Positions 7,787-16,212 of a stretch of 64,000 bases of DNA are shown here, piece after piece; the stretch's first letter is position 1; each line of letters starts with the position of its first letter. The notes beneath the pieces were generated by a model, which was given only the letters and a program-made list of their open reading frames with translations, had not been told where the DNA came from and searched no databases. The position numbers were made by a program, and so were the translations under genes. Source of the DNA: Promicromonospora sp. MEB111 (lineage in GTDB: Bacteria > Actinomycetota > Actinomycetes > Actinomycetales > Cellulomonadaceae); assembly GCF_030209445.1 (NCBI RefSeq), contig NZ_JARVSD010000016.1:1-64000 (forward strand), given 5' to 3'.

Positions 7787-10456
7787 TTATCTCCCCAGGT
7801 AGGCCATCCGCGCCGTCTTCGGCCCCTGCGGCGACTCGAACGAGACCACCTCGCCCGCGGTGAACCCCATCACCAGCATGCGGCGCAGGGCCTTGTCGTT
7901 GTGCGCGTCCGGCTCCCCCACCAGGCGGCGGGTGCCCGCCCCGGCGAAGAGGAACCCACGCATCGCGGGCCCGAGCACCGACCAGGGGTCCGCGGGCGCC
8001 CCGTGCCGGGCCGCCGGGCCGCGGCTGCCCAGGAAGAAGTGCAGCCCGAGGTCGCCCTCCCGCACGTCGTAGGCGGTGCCGATCGGGTCGTGCTCCGGGT
8101 GGTAGGCCTGCACGAGCACCACGGGCTCGTCGTCCCACCGCACGAGGTAGGCGTGGTGGGTCTCCAGGGAGTCCACGAACGCGTACGTGTCGCGCACCTC
8201 GTCGCGCGTGTGCTCCCCCATCCCCCAGAACGCCGCCCGCGGCCGGGTGAACCACCCGTGCAGCAGGTCGGCGTCGGCCTCCGGGTCCAGCACGTGCACG
8301 GTGACGAGACCGTCCTCGCCGAAGTCGCGGCGCCACACCTCGGCGCCGCGGGCGCCGTTCAGCAGCCGCAGGCTGGTGTCCGCCGGGCGCAGCTGGTCCC
8401 AGTCGGTGACGACGGCGGAGGTGCGGGCGTCGGCCCAGGTGGCGTGCTGGTCGTCGAAGTGCGGGCTGCCCGGGCGGCCGTCGGCGCCGAACGGCACGCC
8501 CCACCGGCTGTTCGCGCGGTCGGACAGGTCCCAGACGTACCGCGCCACCGACGCGCGGTACGCGGTGGGCGCGACCCCGGGCGAGCCGCCCGTGCAGCGC
8601 ACGGTCTCGTTGTTGCCCGAGACCGGGGCGGGCGTCACGTCGAGCGGGCGGCCGGGCACCGCGGGCGCGACAAGGTCCGGCACCGGGAGCAGCGGCGCGG
8701 GCACGTGCAGGTCGCCCCAGGCGGGTTCGGCCGGGCCGACGGCGGCCTGCACGGCGGTCGCCTGCACGACCTCGGCCAGCGCCGCGCTCGCCTCCGCCGC
8801 GGCATCGATGCGCAGGCGCCGCCCGTCCGGACCCGCGACGACGAGCCAGTCGGCCGCGAGGATCCGCGACAGCCCGGCTCCGACCGCCGTCGGGACGTCG
8901 AAGACGCCGCCGAGCACCGGTGTCAGCGCGGGGTCCTGCCCGTGCGGCTCGTGCAGCGGCGCGAAGACGGGGTGGCCGGCGAGCCGGTGGGCCAGGGCGT
9001 CGCGCCAGCGCATGTAGAGGGCGGCGTCGGTGGAGACGGCGTCCACGTGGGCGCCGTCGGCCACCCAGGCGCGCAGGCGGACGGCGGCCGCGGAGGCGTC
9101 GTCCGCCAGGTGCGCGACCAGGCCGGGCGCGCCGAGGTCGCGGGTGTCGCCGTGGATCCGGGCCTGCGTGGTGGGCGACTCCGGTGCGGTGGCCGCGGCG
9201 AGGAGCTGCCGGATGCGCTCCGCGCGGTGCGGCGCGTAGGACCAGCCGAGGTCGTGCGCCTCCCGGCCCGGACGCAGGTCGCGCGGGCCGGATCCCGGGC
9301 GACCGTCCTGACCGGCGGGCCGCTGGGTGACCGGCCGCTCGTTGGCGTCGACCGCGACCTCGGTCACCCGCGCCGGCGCCGGGAGGTCCACGTAGCCGTC
9401 GGCCGGCTTGGCGGTCGGCAGCGCGCGCTCCGGCGCGCCGGCCGGCACGTCCGGGACCTTGCCCGCCGTCAGGCTCAGCACCTCGCCGGTGCTGTCGGCC
9501 GTGAGCACCCGGTTGACGGGGTCGACCCACCCGCCGAAGGCCTCGGCGACGTCGCGCGCGGTGCGGGCGTGCAGCAGCGCGCGCCACGCCGCCACGCCGA
9601 CGTCGGACAGCTCGCGGGCCGGCCAGTGCAGGCGCCAGCCCTCGGGGCGGCCGCTGTCCGCGCCGTCCGAGACGACCTCGACGTGGTGCGCCGCGGCGTT
9701 GGTGATGCCCCAGGCCACGGCTGACGACGGTCCCGACGCGTGCCCGAAGTGCGGCACCCCGGGCACGCCCGGGAAGGCGAAGCCGACGACGTCGTAGGGC
9801 GCGGCCGGGTCGGTGCACGCGAGCCGCACCTGCTGGTACGGGCCGGGCAGCTCCAGCGTGCGGTGCGGGTCGCCCGCGACCAGCGGGCTGCCCGACTCGG
9901 TGAACCGGCCGTGCACCGCCCACGCGTTGGACCCGGAGCCGCCGTCGGCCACGAACAGGCCCAGGACCCGGTCCAGCGGCACGCCCGGGACGTGCAGGTG
10001 CCGGGCCACGTGCGCCCGCCACAGGATGCTCGGGAACCCGTTGAACAGGACGTGGCTCGCCAGGAAGACGCCGATCGGGGTCCACGGCGCCCACGGCCGG
10101 AACGGCACCCCCGCCAGCTCCGGCACGTCGCGGCCGCCCGCCAGCAGCCCGGCGCTGACGCCGTCCGCGTACGCGGCCAGCCACTCGCGCTCGGGCCGGG
10201 CCAGGGCGTCGTGGATCGTGCGGGCCGTGGCGGCCAGCCGCTCCCGCGCGGCGAACCGGTCCCACGCCTCCCCCGCCGCGCCGGCGAGCTCGCCGTACCG
10301 TTCCTCGGCCCGCATCCGGTCCGCCTCGACCTGCAGCCCGCGGTCCTGGGCGGTCACCCAGCCCTGGCCGTAGGCCAGGGCCGTCTCGGTCGCGGCCCGC
10401 ACGTGCGGGATGCCGAGGTCGTCACGAAACAGGTCGAAGTCCACGTTCCCTATCAT
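7787..10456 (-). CDS. Penicillin-acylase (Ntn hydrolase)/siderophore acyltransferase fusion
   Basis: An 889-residue fusion. Residues 1-700 are a penicillin-amidase-family Ntn hydrolase: RDDLGIPHVRA and YGQGWVTAQDR at the N-terminus and the self-cleavage/nucleophile motif GSNAWAV with Ser176. Residues 715-889 are a GNAT domain of the IucB/RhbD/DesC type (AFWGMGEHT, DLGLHFFLG, and the late LGFAGAG/NDKALRRMLVMGF region), the class that acylates N-hydroxydiamines from acyl-CoA. No signal peptide is present, unlike most penicillin acylases, so the protein should be cytoplasmic. It is the last gene of the des operon. A separate penicillin amidase gene (desG) has been reported near Streptomyces des genes, to my recollection; a physical fusion to an acyltransferase is the oddity here. 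The acyl group handled is unknown. Confidence 0.85.
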   Translation of the reverse strand: MIGNVDFDLFRDDLGIPHVRAATETALAYGQGWVTAQDRGLQVEADRMRAEERYGELAGAAGEAWDRFAARERLAATARTIHDALARPEREWLAAYADGVSAGLLAGGRDVPELAGVPFRPWAPWTPIGVFLASHVLFNGFPSILWRAHVARHLHVPGVPLDRVLGLFVADGGSGSNAWAVHGRFTESGSPLVAGDPHRTLELPGPYQQVRLACTDPAAPYDVVGFAFPGVPGVPHFGHASGPSSAVAWGITNAAAHHVEVVSDGADSGRPEGWRLHWPARELSDVGVAAWRALLHARTARDVAEAFGGWVDPVNRVLTADSTGEVLSLTAGKVPDVPAGAPERALPTAKPADGYVDLPAPARVTEVAVDANERPVTQRPAGQDGRPGSGPRDLRPGREAHDLGWSYAPHRAERIRQLLAAATAPESPTTQARIHGDTRDLGAPGLVAHLADDASAAAVRLRAWVADGAHVDAVSTDAALYMRWRDALAHRLAGHPVFAPLHEPHGQDPALTPVLGGVFDVPTAVGAGLSRILAADWLVVAGPDGRRLRIDAAAEASAALAEVVQATAVQAAVGPAEPAWGDLHVPAPLLPVPDLVAPAVPGRPLDVTPAPVSGNNETVRCTGGSPGVAPTAYRASVARYVWDLSDRANSRWGVPFGADGRPGSPHFDDQHATWADARTSAVVTDWDQLRPADTSLRLLNGARGAEVWRRDFGEDGLVTVHVLDPEADADLLHGWFTRPRAAFWGMGEHTRDEVRDTYAFVDSLETHHAYLVRWDDEPVVLVQAYHPEHDPIGTAYDVREGDLGLHFFLGSRGPAARHGAPADPWSVLGPAMRGFLFAGAGTRRLVGEPDAHNDKALRRMLVMGFTAGEVVSFESPQGPKTARMAYLGR

Positions 10457-10494
10457 CTCTCCGGGTTCATCTCTCTGGGGTCATCTCTCTGGGC
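10453..10494 (-). repeat. Triplicated 14-bp stop/start junction between two des-operon genes
   Basis: Three tandem 14-bp units (10453-10466, 10467-10480, 10481-10494). On the minus strand each ends in AGAGAGATGA, combining a ribosome-binding-like purine run, an ATG and an overlapping TGA. The desC-desD frame ends ...PER-stop in the first unit. The following units encode MTPER-stop (10484-10467) and MNPER-stop (10470-10453), and the next gene starts in the last ATGA. The result is a chain of three ATGA overlaps. Confidence 0.8.
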
Positions 10495-13009
10495 GCCGCA
10501 CGGGGTTCGCGAGCGTTCCCGCGTAGATCAGCGACTCGGACTGGTTGGTCAGGTCCACCATCTGCAGGGTGTTGCGCAGCTGCAGCCGGTTGAGGCACGA
10601 GTGCGCGAACCGCGCGGCCCGCAGGTCGATCCCCGTCCTGGCCCGCACGTCGGGGTGCTCGGCCGCGTGCCGGTCGATCGTCTCGGCCACCAGGGCCCAG
10701 AACCGGTCCTCGCCCAGCACGCCGTCCTCGGCGAGGATGCCCGCCAGGTGCCGCAGCACGCCGTCGAACACGTCGGTGAAGATCGCGAGCGCCTTCTCGT
10801 CGTCGTCCACGGCGGCCCGGATGCGCTCGACGCCGTCCGGCAGGGGGCTCTGGCCCAGCAGGGCGACCTCCTCGCCGATGTCCTTCATGATGGCGCGCTG
10901 CACCACGCCGTCGCGCAGCACCAGGATGAGGTTCTCGCCGTGCGGCATGAACGCGAGCTCGTAGCTCAGCAGGCAGTGCACCAGCGGGTAGACGTAGGCG
11001 TCGAGGTAGGCGCGCAGCCACTGCTCGGGCGCGACGCCGGACTCGCGGACCAGGCCCGTGGCGAACGACGCCCCGCTCGCGTCGCGGTGCAGCAGGCTCG
11101 CCATGGTCACCAGGCGCTCGCCGTCCGCCAGCCGCGGCACGGGCGACTCGCGCCACAGGGCGGCGAGCATCTTGCGGTGCGGGTTGGGCTGGGGCGTGCG
11201 GTGGTAGACGTCGCCCGTGTACCCGACGGAGGCCAGCTCGCGCAGGACGCCGAACCCGGCGCGGCGCAGGGTCTCGTCGCCGCCCACCAGGTCCGCGACC
11301 CAGTCGTTGATCGCCGGGGTGGCGCGCATGTAGGCCGGGGACAGGCCGCGCAGGAACCCCATGTTCTGGATCGCGAGCGCCACCTTGACGTAGTGCCGCT
11401 GCGGGCGGGTGCGGTTGAACATGGTGCGGATCGACTGCTGGGCCTGGTACTCGTCCGAGCCGGGGCCGAGCGGCACCAGGTCGCCGCGCGCGACGTCCGC
11501 CGCGAAGGTGACGGCCACGCGGTGCTCCCACTGCCAGGGGTGCACGGGCAGGTAGAGGTAGTCGGCGGGGTCGAGGCCACGGGCGGCGAGGCGGTCGGCG
11601 AAGGCGGCGCGCTCGGCGTCGGACAGCTCGCCCGGGGTGCCGGGGCTGCCGTAGTGGCCCGCCTCGGTCTGGTCGGCCGCGAGCGCGAGGTGGGTGTGCT
11701 CCCGGCGCGCGGCGAGCCACAGCATGCGCAGCCGCTCCCCGCGCTCGGGCGCGTAGGCGCGGTAGTCCCGCAGGGAGAAGCCGATGCGGCCGTTGTTCGC
11801 GACGAAGCTGGGGTGCCCCTCGGACATCGCGGCCTCGACCTGCTGGAACGCCTCGGCGGTGGCGTGCGCGCCGGACGCCGTCCGGGCCGCGTCCAGCAGC
11901 CCGCGCACCGAGGGCGTGGTGCCGTCGAGCTCGCGCTCCCGCTTCGCGGCCGCGCTGGCCAGGGTGGCGGACAGCTCCTCGAGGTAGGTCGCGAGCAGGG
12001 CGTCGGGCACCTGGAGCAGCGGCTGCAGCTCCGCGATCAGCTCCAGCGCGTCCACGGGCAGGACGACGGCGCCGCGCACCCCGGCGTCGGCCGTGCGGCG
12101 GATGGACGCCGGGTCGATGACCCAGTGCTCCAGGGCGTAGCGGCGGGCGGTGAACCGGTAGGTGACGCCGTCGAGATCGAGGCGGTAGGCGCCGTCGGCG
12201 CTGTTCCCGTCGGCGCTGTTCCCGTCCGTGCTGTCGTCCGGGGCGTCGTCGGGCTCCGGCGCGAAGAGCCGCTCGTGGGCGAGCTCCGCCAGGGCCTTGG
12301 CCGCCAGGTGCCGGTGGGCGTGCTCCATGAGCGGTGCGCTCAGGTGTGTGGCGATCATCGGGTCGGGCCGGTGGGTCGCGGGGTCGCCGCCGGGCGCGAA
12401 CCCGTCCCCGAGGGCGGACGCCGCGAAGTCGGCGCGGGTCGCGACGCTCAGGGCGGCGCGCTTGGCGTGCGCGCCGCGGCCGAGGTCCACCTCGCGCAGC
12501 ACACGGAACCCGGCGGCGGCGTTCTTGGCGGCGATCTTCCGGTTGCCGACGTCGGGCTCGACGACGACACGGACGGCGCCCCGGCCGGCTCCTGCCCCCG
12601 CGCCCGTAGCCGACAGGCAGAACCGCATGACCGCCGTCATCACGGCGTCGGTCAGCCCGTGCCGCGGGGTCGCGGGCGGGGCGACCAGCAGGTGCATGCC
12701 GAGGTCGCCCGGCTGGGTGTCGTGGACGCCGTCGAGCAGCACGCGCGGGTCGTACGTCTCGGTGAGGAACACCGGCTCACCGTCGAGGCGGCCGAGCCAG
12801 GCGTCCTCGCCGGGCCGGCCCTGGATGCCGGCCAGGTACTCGCGCACGTCGTCGACGTGCAGCTCGCTCATCTGCCAGAACGACGACGCCGGGTGCGCCA
12901 GCCAGCGCTGCACCAGCTCGGCGTCGCGCACCGGGTCGACGGGTTCGAGCGTCACCCCGCCGAGGCGGGTCGGGGTCGCGAACGTGTGGACCGTCGTCGG
13001 GGCGCTCAC
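10481..13009 (-). CDS. desD: DesC-DesD fusion: acyltransferase plus NIS synthetase
   Basis: An 842-residue fusion that would perform the last two steps of desferrioxamine assembly. Residues 10-185 are the DesC-like GNAT domain (SSFWQMSELH, DLGMHLLVAPP, VVVEPDVGNRKIAAKN), which acylates N-hydroxycadaverine. Residues 230-835 are the IucA/IucC synthetase (SEGHPSFVANNGRIGFS, LPVHPWQWEH, SIRTMFNRTRPQRHYVK, MPHGENLILVLRDG), which condenses and macrocyclises the hydroxamates with ATP. The linker carries a short DNA repeat giving two GNSAD units. The GTG start overlaps the desB stop (GTGA). In Streptomyces desC and desD are separate genes; fused forms occur elsewhere in actinobacteria. Confidence 0.92.
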   Translation of the reverse strand: MSAPTTVHTFATPTRLGGVTLEPVDPVRDAELVQRWLAHPASSFWQMSELHVDDVREYLAGIQGRPGEDAWLGRLDGEPVFLTETYDPRVLLDGVHDTQPGDLGMHLLVAPPATPRHGLTDAVMTAVMRFCLSATGAGAGAGRGAVRVVVEPDVGNRKIAAKNAAAGFRVLREVDLGRGAHAKRAALSVATRADFAASALGDGFAPGGDPATHRPDPMIATHLSAPLMEHAHRHLAAKALAELAHERLFAPEPDDAPDDSTDGNSADGNSADGAYRLDLDGVTYRFTARRYALEHWVIDPASIRRTADAGVRGAVVLPVDALELIAELQPLLQVPDALLATYLEELSATLASAAAKRERELDGTTPSVRGLLDAARTASGAHATAEAFQQVEAAMSEGHPSFVANNGRIGFSLRDYRAYAPERGERLRMLWLAARREHTHLALAADQTEAGHYGSPGTPGELSDAERAAFADRLAARGLDPADYLYLPVHPWQWEHRVAVTFAADVARGDLVPLGPGSDEYQAQQSIRTMFNRTRPQRHYVKVALAIQNMGFLRGLSPAYMRATPAINDWVADLVGGDETLRRAGFGVLRELASVGYTGDVYHRTPQPNPHRKMLAALWRESPVPRLADGERLVTMASLLHRDASGASFATGLVRESGVAPEQWLRAYLDAYVYPLVHCLLSYELAFMPHGENLILVLRDGVVQRAIMKDIGEEVALLGQSPLPDGVERIRAAVDDDEKALAIFTDVFDGVLRHLAGILAEDGVLGEDRFWALVAETIDRHAAEHPDVRARTGIDLRAARFAHSCLNRLQLRNTLQMVDLTNQSESLIYAGTLANPVRRPER

Positions 13010-14478
13010 CGGGCGGCCTCCATCTCGTTGTCGGTCAGGTGCTCGGCCGGTTGCGTGCTGCCCCGTCCCGGCCCGTCCCCGCCGTCGGGCAGGCCGAACT
13101 GCTGGAAGGCGATGCGGCGCTCGATCGGGTACGGCTCGCGGCCCGTGACGTTCGCGAGGATCACGGAGTTGCGCCAGGCGCCGAACCCGAGGTCGGGCGC
13201 CGTCACACCATGGGTGTGCTCCTCGCCGTTGACCACGTGGATCCGCCCGTCGTCGTCCACGGTGTAGTCGCGGCGCACTGCGTAACGGCCGCGCGCGTCG
13301 AGGTTGACCAGGCCGGGGGCCAGGAACGCGGGTACGGAGGCGGCATAGCCCGTGGCGGCGACGATCGCGCGGGTGCGGTGCTCCGCCGTCGTGCCGAGCT
13401 GGGCGTGGCGCAGGGTCAGCACGTACTCGCCCGCCCCGTCCGCACCGTCAGGGTCCGAGCCAGCAGGGTCCGAGCCAGCAGGGTCGAACCGCGCCGCGAC
13501 CACCTCCGTGTCGGACAGCAGCGTGGTCGGCACCTCCGCGCCCAGGGCCGACTTGCGGTACAGGGTGTCGTAGATGTCGTCGATCAGGTCCCCGCTGATG
13601 CCCTTGTAGAGGTTGCGCTGCTCGCGCCCCAGCACGTCGCGCTGCTCGATCGGGAGCGACACGTAGTGGTCGGTGTACTCGGGCGACGTCATCTCGAGCG
13701 TCAGCTTCGTGTACTCCATGGGGAAGAACCGCGGCGAGCGGGTCACCCAGTCCACCCGGTGCTCCCCCGGCCCGGTGCCGCAGCCCTCCAGCAGGTCGCG
13801 GTACACCTCCGCCGCGGACTGTCCGCTGCCGACCACCGTGACCGAGCCGGCCGCGGCGAGCTCCGCGCGGCGCGGCAGGTAGTCGCTGGTGTGCACCACG
13901 GGGCCGGCCGCGCCGCCGGGACCGTCCTCCAGGGCAGCAAGGAAGGCGGGCAGCCGCGGCTGGGTGCCGGTGCCCAGCACGAGGTGCTTGGCACAGTATT
14001 TCTCGACGCCGTGGGCGGTCTCGGCGGTCACCTCGAACAGGTAGCCGCCCTCGCCGGACGACGGCGCCGGGTCCGCCACCCGGACGACGGCGGTGACTCG
14101 CCGCCCCCAGCGCAGCGTCGGGAGCTGCTCGGCCACCCAGCGGCAGTACTGGTCGTACTCGGCGCGCAGCGGGTAGAACGACTCGCGGATGTAGAACGGG
14201 TACAGCCGCCCCGTCGTCTTGAGCCATGCCAGGAACGAGTAGGGCGACGTCGGGTCGGCCATCGTCACCAGGTCGGCCAGGAACGGGACCTGCAGCGTGG
14301 TGCCCTCGATGAGCATGCCCGCGTGCCAGGAGAAGCCGTCGCGCTGGTCCAGGAAGACGGCGTCGACGTCGTCCAGGGGCTGGGCGAGCGCCGCGAGGCC
14401 CAGGTCGAACGGGCCGATGCCGATGCCGAGCAGGTCGTGGACCTTCATCTGTCGGGTACCCGTCTGGTCGGTGCTCAT
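13006..14478 (-). CDS. desB: L-lysine/cadaverine N6-monooxygenase (DesB)
   Basis: A 490-residue flavin N-hydroxylating monooxygenase of the IucD/PvdA/DesB family; in the des pathway it converts cadaverine to N-hydroxycadaverine using FAD, NADPH and oxygen. Visible motifs are the FAD-binding GIGIGPFDLGLAAL near residue 18, the NADPH-binding VVGSGQSAAEVY mid-protein, FAD contacts around the LQVPFLADLVTM stretch, and the C-terminal ATGYA motif. It overlaps desA by ATGA at its start and the desC-desD fusion by GTGA at its end. A Met ten residues in (MKVHDLLG) is an alternative start closer to the FAD motif. A Pro/Ala/Gly/Asp repeat near residues 340-350 is a probable loop insertion. Confidence 0.93.
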   Translation of the reverse strand: MSTDQTGTRQMKVHDLLGIGIGPFDLGLAALAQPLDDVDAVFLDQRDGFSWHAGMLIEGTTLQVPFLADLVTMADPTSPYSFLAWLKTTGRLYPFYIRESFYPLRAEYDQYCRWVAEQLPTLRWGRRVTAVVRVADPAPSSGEGGYLFEVTAETAHGVEKYCAKHLVLGTGTQPRLPAFLAALEDGPGGAAGPVVHTSDYLPRRAELAAAGSVTVVGSGQSAAEVYRDLLEGCGTGPGEHRVDWVTRSPRFFPMEYTKLTLEMTSPEYTDHYVSLPIEQRDVLGREQRNLYKGISGDLIDDIYDTLYRKSALGAEVPTTLLSDTEVVAARFDPAGSDPAGSDPDGADGAGEYVLTLRHAQLGTTAEHRTRAIVAATGYAASVPAFLAPGLVNLDARGRYAVRRDYTVDDDGRIHVVNGEEHTHGVTAPDLGFGAWRNSVILANVTGREPYPIERRIAFQQFGLPDGGDGPGRGSTQPAEHLTDNEMEAAR

Positions 14479-16073
14479 CGCGTCTCCCCCTCGCCGCGCG
14501 CCAGCCGCGGGTGCACGTCCCGGCACGGCGGCTCCTCCGTGTCCGCGAGCGCCTCGCCCGCGAGCAGCCCGTGGGCGGCGGAGCGGACCAGCTCCAGCAC
14601 ACCGCGGATGTCGGCGAGCGTTGCGTCGGGGTTGAGCAGGGTGAGCTTGAGGCAGGGGCGGCCGTCGATGACGGTCTTCGCGACCAGGGTGCGGCCCGAG
14701 TCGAACAGGACGCGCCGCACCTGGGGCACGAGCGCGTCGGCGCGCTCGGGGTCGAGACCGTCGGGCTCGTAGCGGAACAGGACCGTGGACAGGTCGGTGG
14801 TCCCCACGAGGCGGAAGTCGGTGTCGTCGGCGAGGTCCTGGTGCACGGCGGCGGCGAGGTCGCAGACGGCGTCCACCATCGCGCCGACGCCGTCCGCCCC
14901 GAGCGCGCGCAGCGTGACCCAGAGCTTGAGGGCGTCGAAGCGGCGCGTGGTCTGCAGGGACTTGTCGACCTGGTTCGGCTCCGCGTTCTCCTGGGGGTTG
15001 AGGTAGTCGGCGTGCCACGCCACGGGGGCGAGGTCGGGCCGCTCGCGCACGATGAGCGCGCTGGACGAGACGGGCTGGAAGAACGACTTGTGGAAGTCGA
15101 CGGTGACGCTGCGGGCCCGCTCGATGCCGTCGAGCAGGTGCCGGCGCGTCGGGCTGACCAGCAGGCCGCAGCCGTAGGCGGCGTCGACGTGCAGCCAGGT
15201 ACCGACGGCGTCGCACAGGTCGGCGATGGGGACCAGGGGGTCGATACGGCCGCGGTCGGTGGTACCGGCGGTCGCGACGACGGCGACCACCGTGTCGCCC
15301 GTGCGCTCGATGTCGACGAGGGTCTGGCCGAGGGCGTCCAGGCTCATCCGGCCGTCGGCGTCGGTGCCCACCTCGACCACGGCGTCGTGCGGCAGGCCCA
15401 GCAGCAGGGCGGACTTGGCGACGCTGAAGTGGCTCGCCGCCGTGGCGAGGATCCGCATGGACTCCAGGCGGACGCCGTCGCGGCGGGCGCGCTCCCGGGC
15501 CAGGAACAGCGCCTGGAAGTTGGACTGGGTGCCGCCCGAGGTGAAGATGCCGTCGGCGCCCTGGTGCACCTCCGCGCCGTCGCCGCCGATCTCGCCGTCG
15601 ACCGGGAAGCCGATCCGGCCCGCCGTCCACTCGACCAGGCGCCGCTCCATGAGCGTGGCGACCGTGGACTGGTCGTAGGTGTCGACCGAGGTGTTGATCG
15701 CGGCGAGCATCGTCTCCGCGCCCACGGCGGGCAGCGCGACCGGGCAGTTCAGGTGCGCGGCGTAGGTGGGTTCGTGGAACCAGATCGCATGCTTCGCGTA
15801 CAGGTCCGCGGCCTCGCGCAGCGCCGCCCGCGTGCCCGACGGCGGGCCGTCCAGGTCGACGGCGTCCACGAGACCCTGCAGCTCGGAGCGGCTGGCGCCC
15901 GAGAACGGCTGGGTGACGGAGGTGAGCCGTGCTGCGATGTCGTCGGCGACCGCGCGGACGGTGTCCGCATAGGTGCTCGCGGTGGCCCCGCGCAACAGCG
16001 CGGTCGTGTCGTGGCTCGAACCCGAGGGTGCGGTGGGCACTGGCTGCGTCACTGCGGGCAGGTGTGAGGGCAT
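14475..16073 (-). CDS. desA: Lysine decarboxylase, PLP-dependent group II (DesA)
   Basis: A 532-residue PLP decarboxylase of the group II (DDC/GAD) family, first gene of the siderophore operon, expected to turn lysine into cadaverine. Seen in order: substrate-side HLNCP near residue 108, the TSGGTQSNFQAL phosphate-binding region near 178-190, HVDAAYG with the cofactor-pairing Asp297, and the PLP Schiff-base lysine K329 in VDFHKSFFQP. Length suits the DesA/siderophore decarboxylase subfamily. The ATGA overlap with desB couples the two. An excellent iron box lies 64 bp upstream, so the operon should be derepressed by iron starvation. Confidence 0.93.
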   Translation of the reverse strand: MPSHLPAVTQPVPTAPSGSSHDTTALLRGATASTYADTVRAVADDIAARLTSVTQPFSGASRSELQGLVDAVDLDGPPSGTRAALREAADLYAKHAIWFHEPTYAAHLNCPVALPAVGAETMLAAINTSVDTYDQSTVATLMERRLVEWTAGRIGFPVDGEIGGDGAEVHQGADGIFTSGGTQSNFQALFLARERARRDGVRLESMRILATAASHFSVAKSALLLGLPHDAVVEVGTDADGRMSLDALGQTLVDIERTGDTVVAVVATAGTTDRGRIDPLVPIADLCDAVGTWLHVDAAYGCGLLVSPTRRHLLDGIERARSVTVDFHKSFFQPVSSSALIVRERPDLAPVAWHADYLNPQENAEPNQVDKSLQTTRRFDALKLWVTLRALGADGVGAMVDAVCDLAAAVHQDLADDTDFRLVGTTDLSTVLFRYEPDGLDPERADALVPQVRRVLFDSGRTLVAKTVIDGRPCLKLTLLNPDATLADIRGVLELVRSAAHGLLAGEALADTEEPPCRDVHPRLARGEGETR

Positions 16074-16136
16074 GCGGAAGGCTCCTCGTGCAGGCGAAAG
16101 GAACGCCGCCCGGACCGGACGGCGTGGTGGTGCGAC

Positions 16137-16155
16137 TTAGGTTTGCCTGACCTAA
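16137..16155 (-). promoter_or_regulatory. Iron box (DtxR/DmdR/IdeR operator) upstream of desA
   Basis: TTAGGTTTGCCTGACCTAA matches 17 of 19 positions of the actinobacterial iron-box consensus (TTAGGTTAG-S-CT-M-ACCTAA), with both 6-base arms intact. It is the only full-length match I noticed in the window and lies in the right place to repress the four-gene des operon when Fe(II) is plentiful. Confidence 0.88.
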
Positions 16156-16212
16156 CTTAATCCTTCGGACACCCGCGTCAAGCCATGGCCGCAACCCGGG
16201 ACGTGGCGCCCG

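Noticed and set aside
4980-7802. 940-codon open frame on the plus strand opposite the second ABC gene and ddaH
   Set aside because: The product is His/Asp/Gln-rich low-complexity sequence with no family match, while the minus strand carries two clear families.
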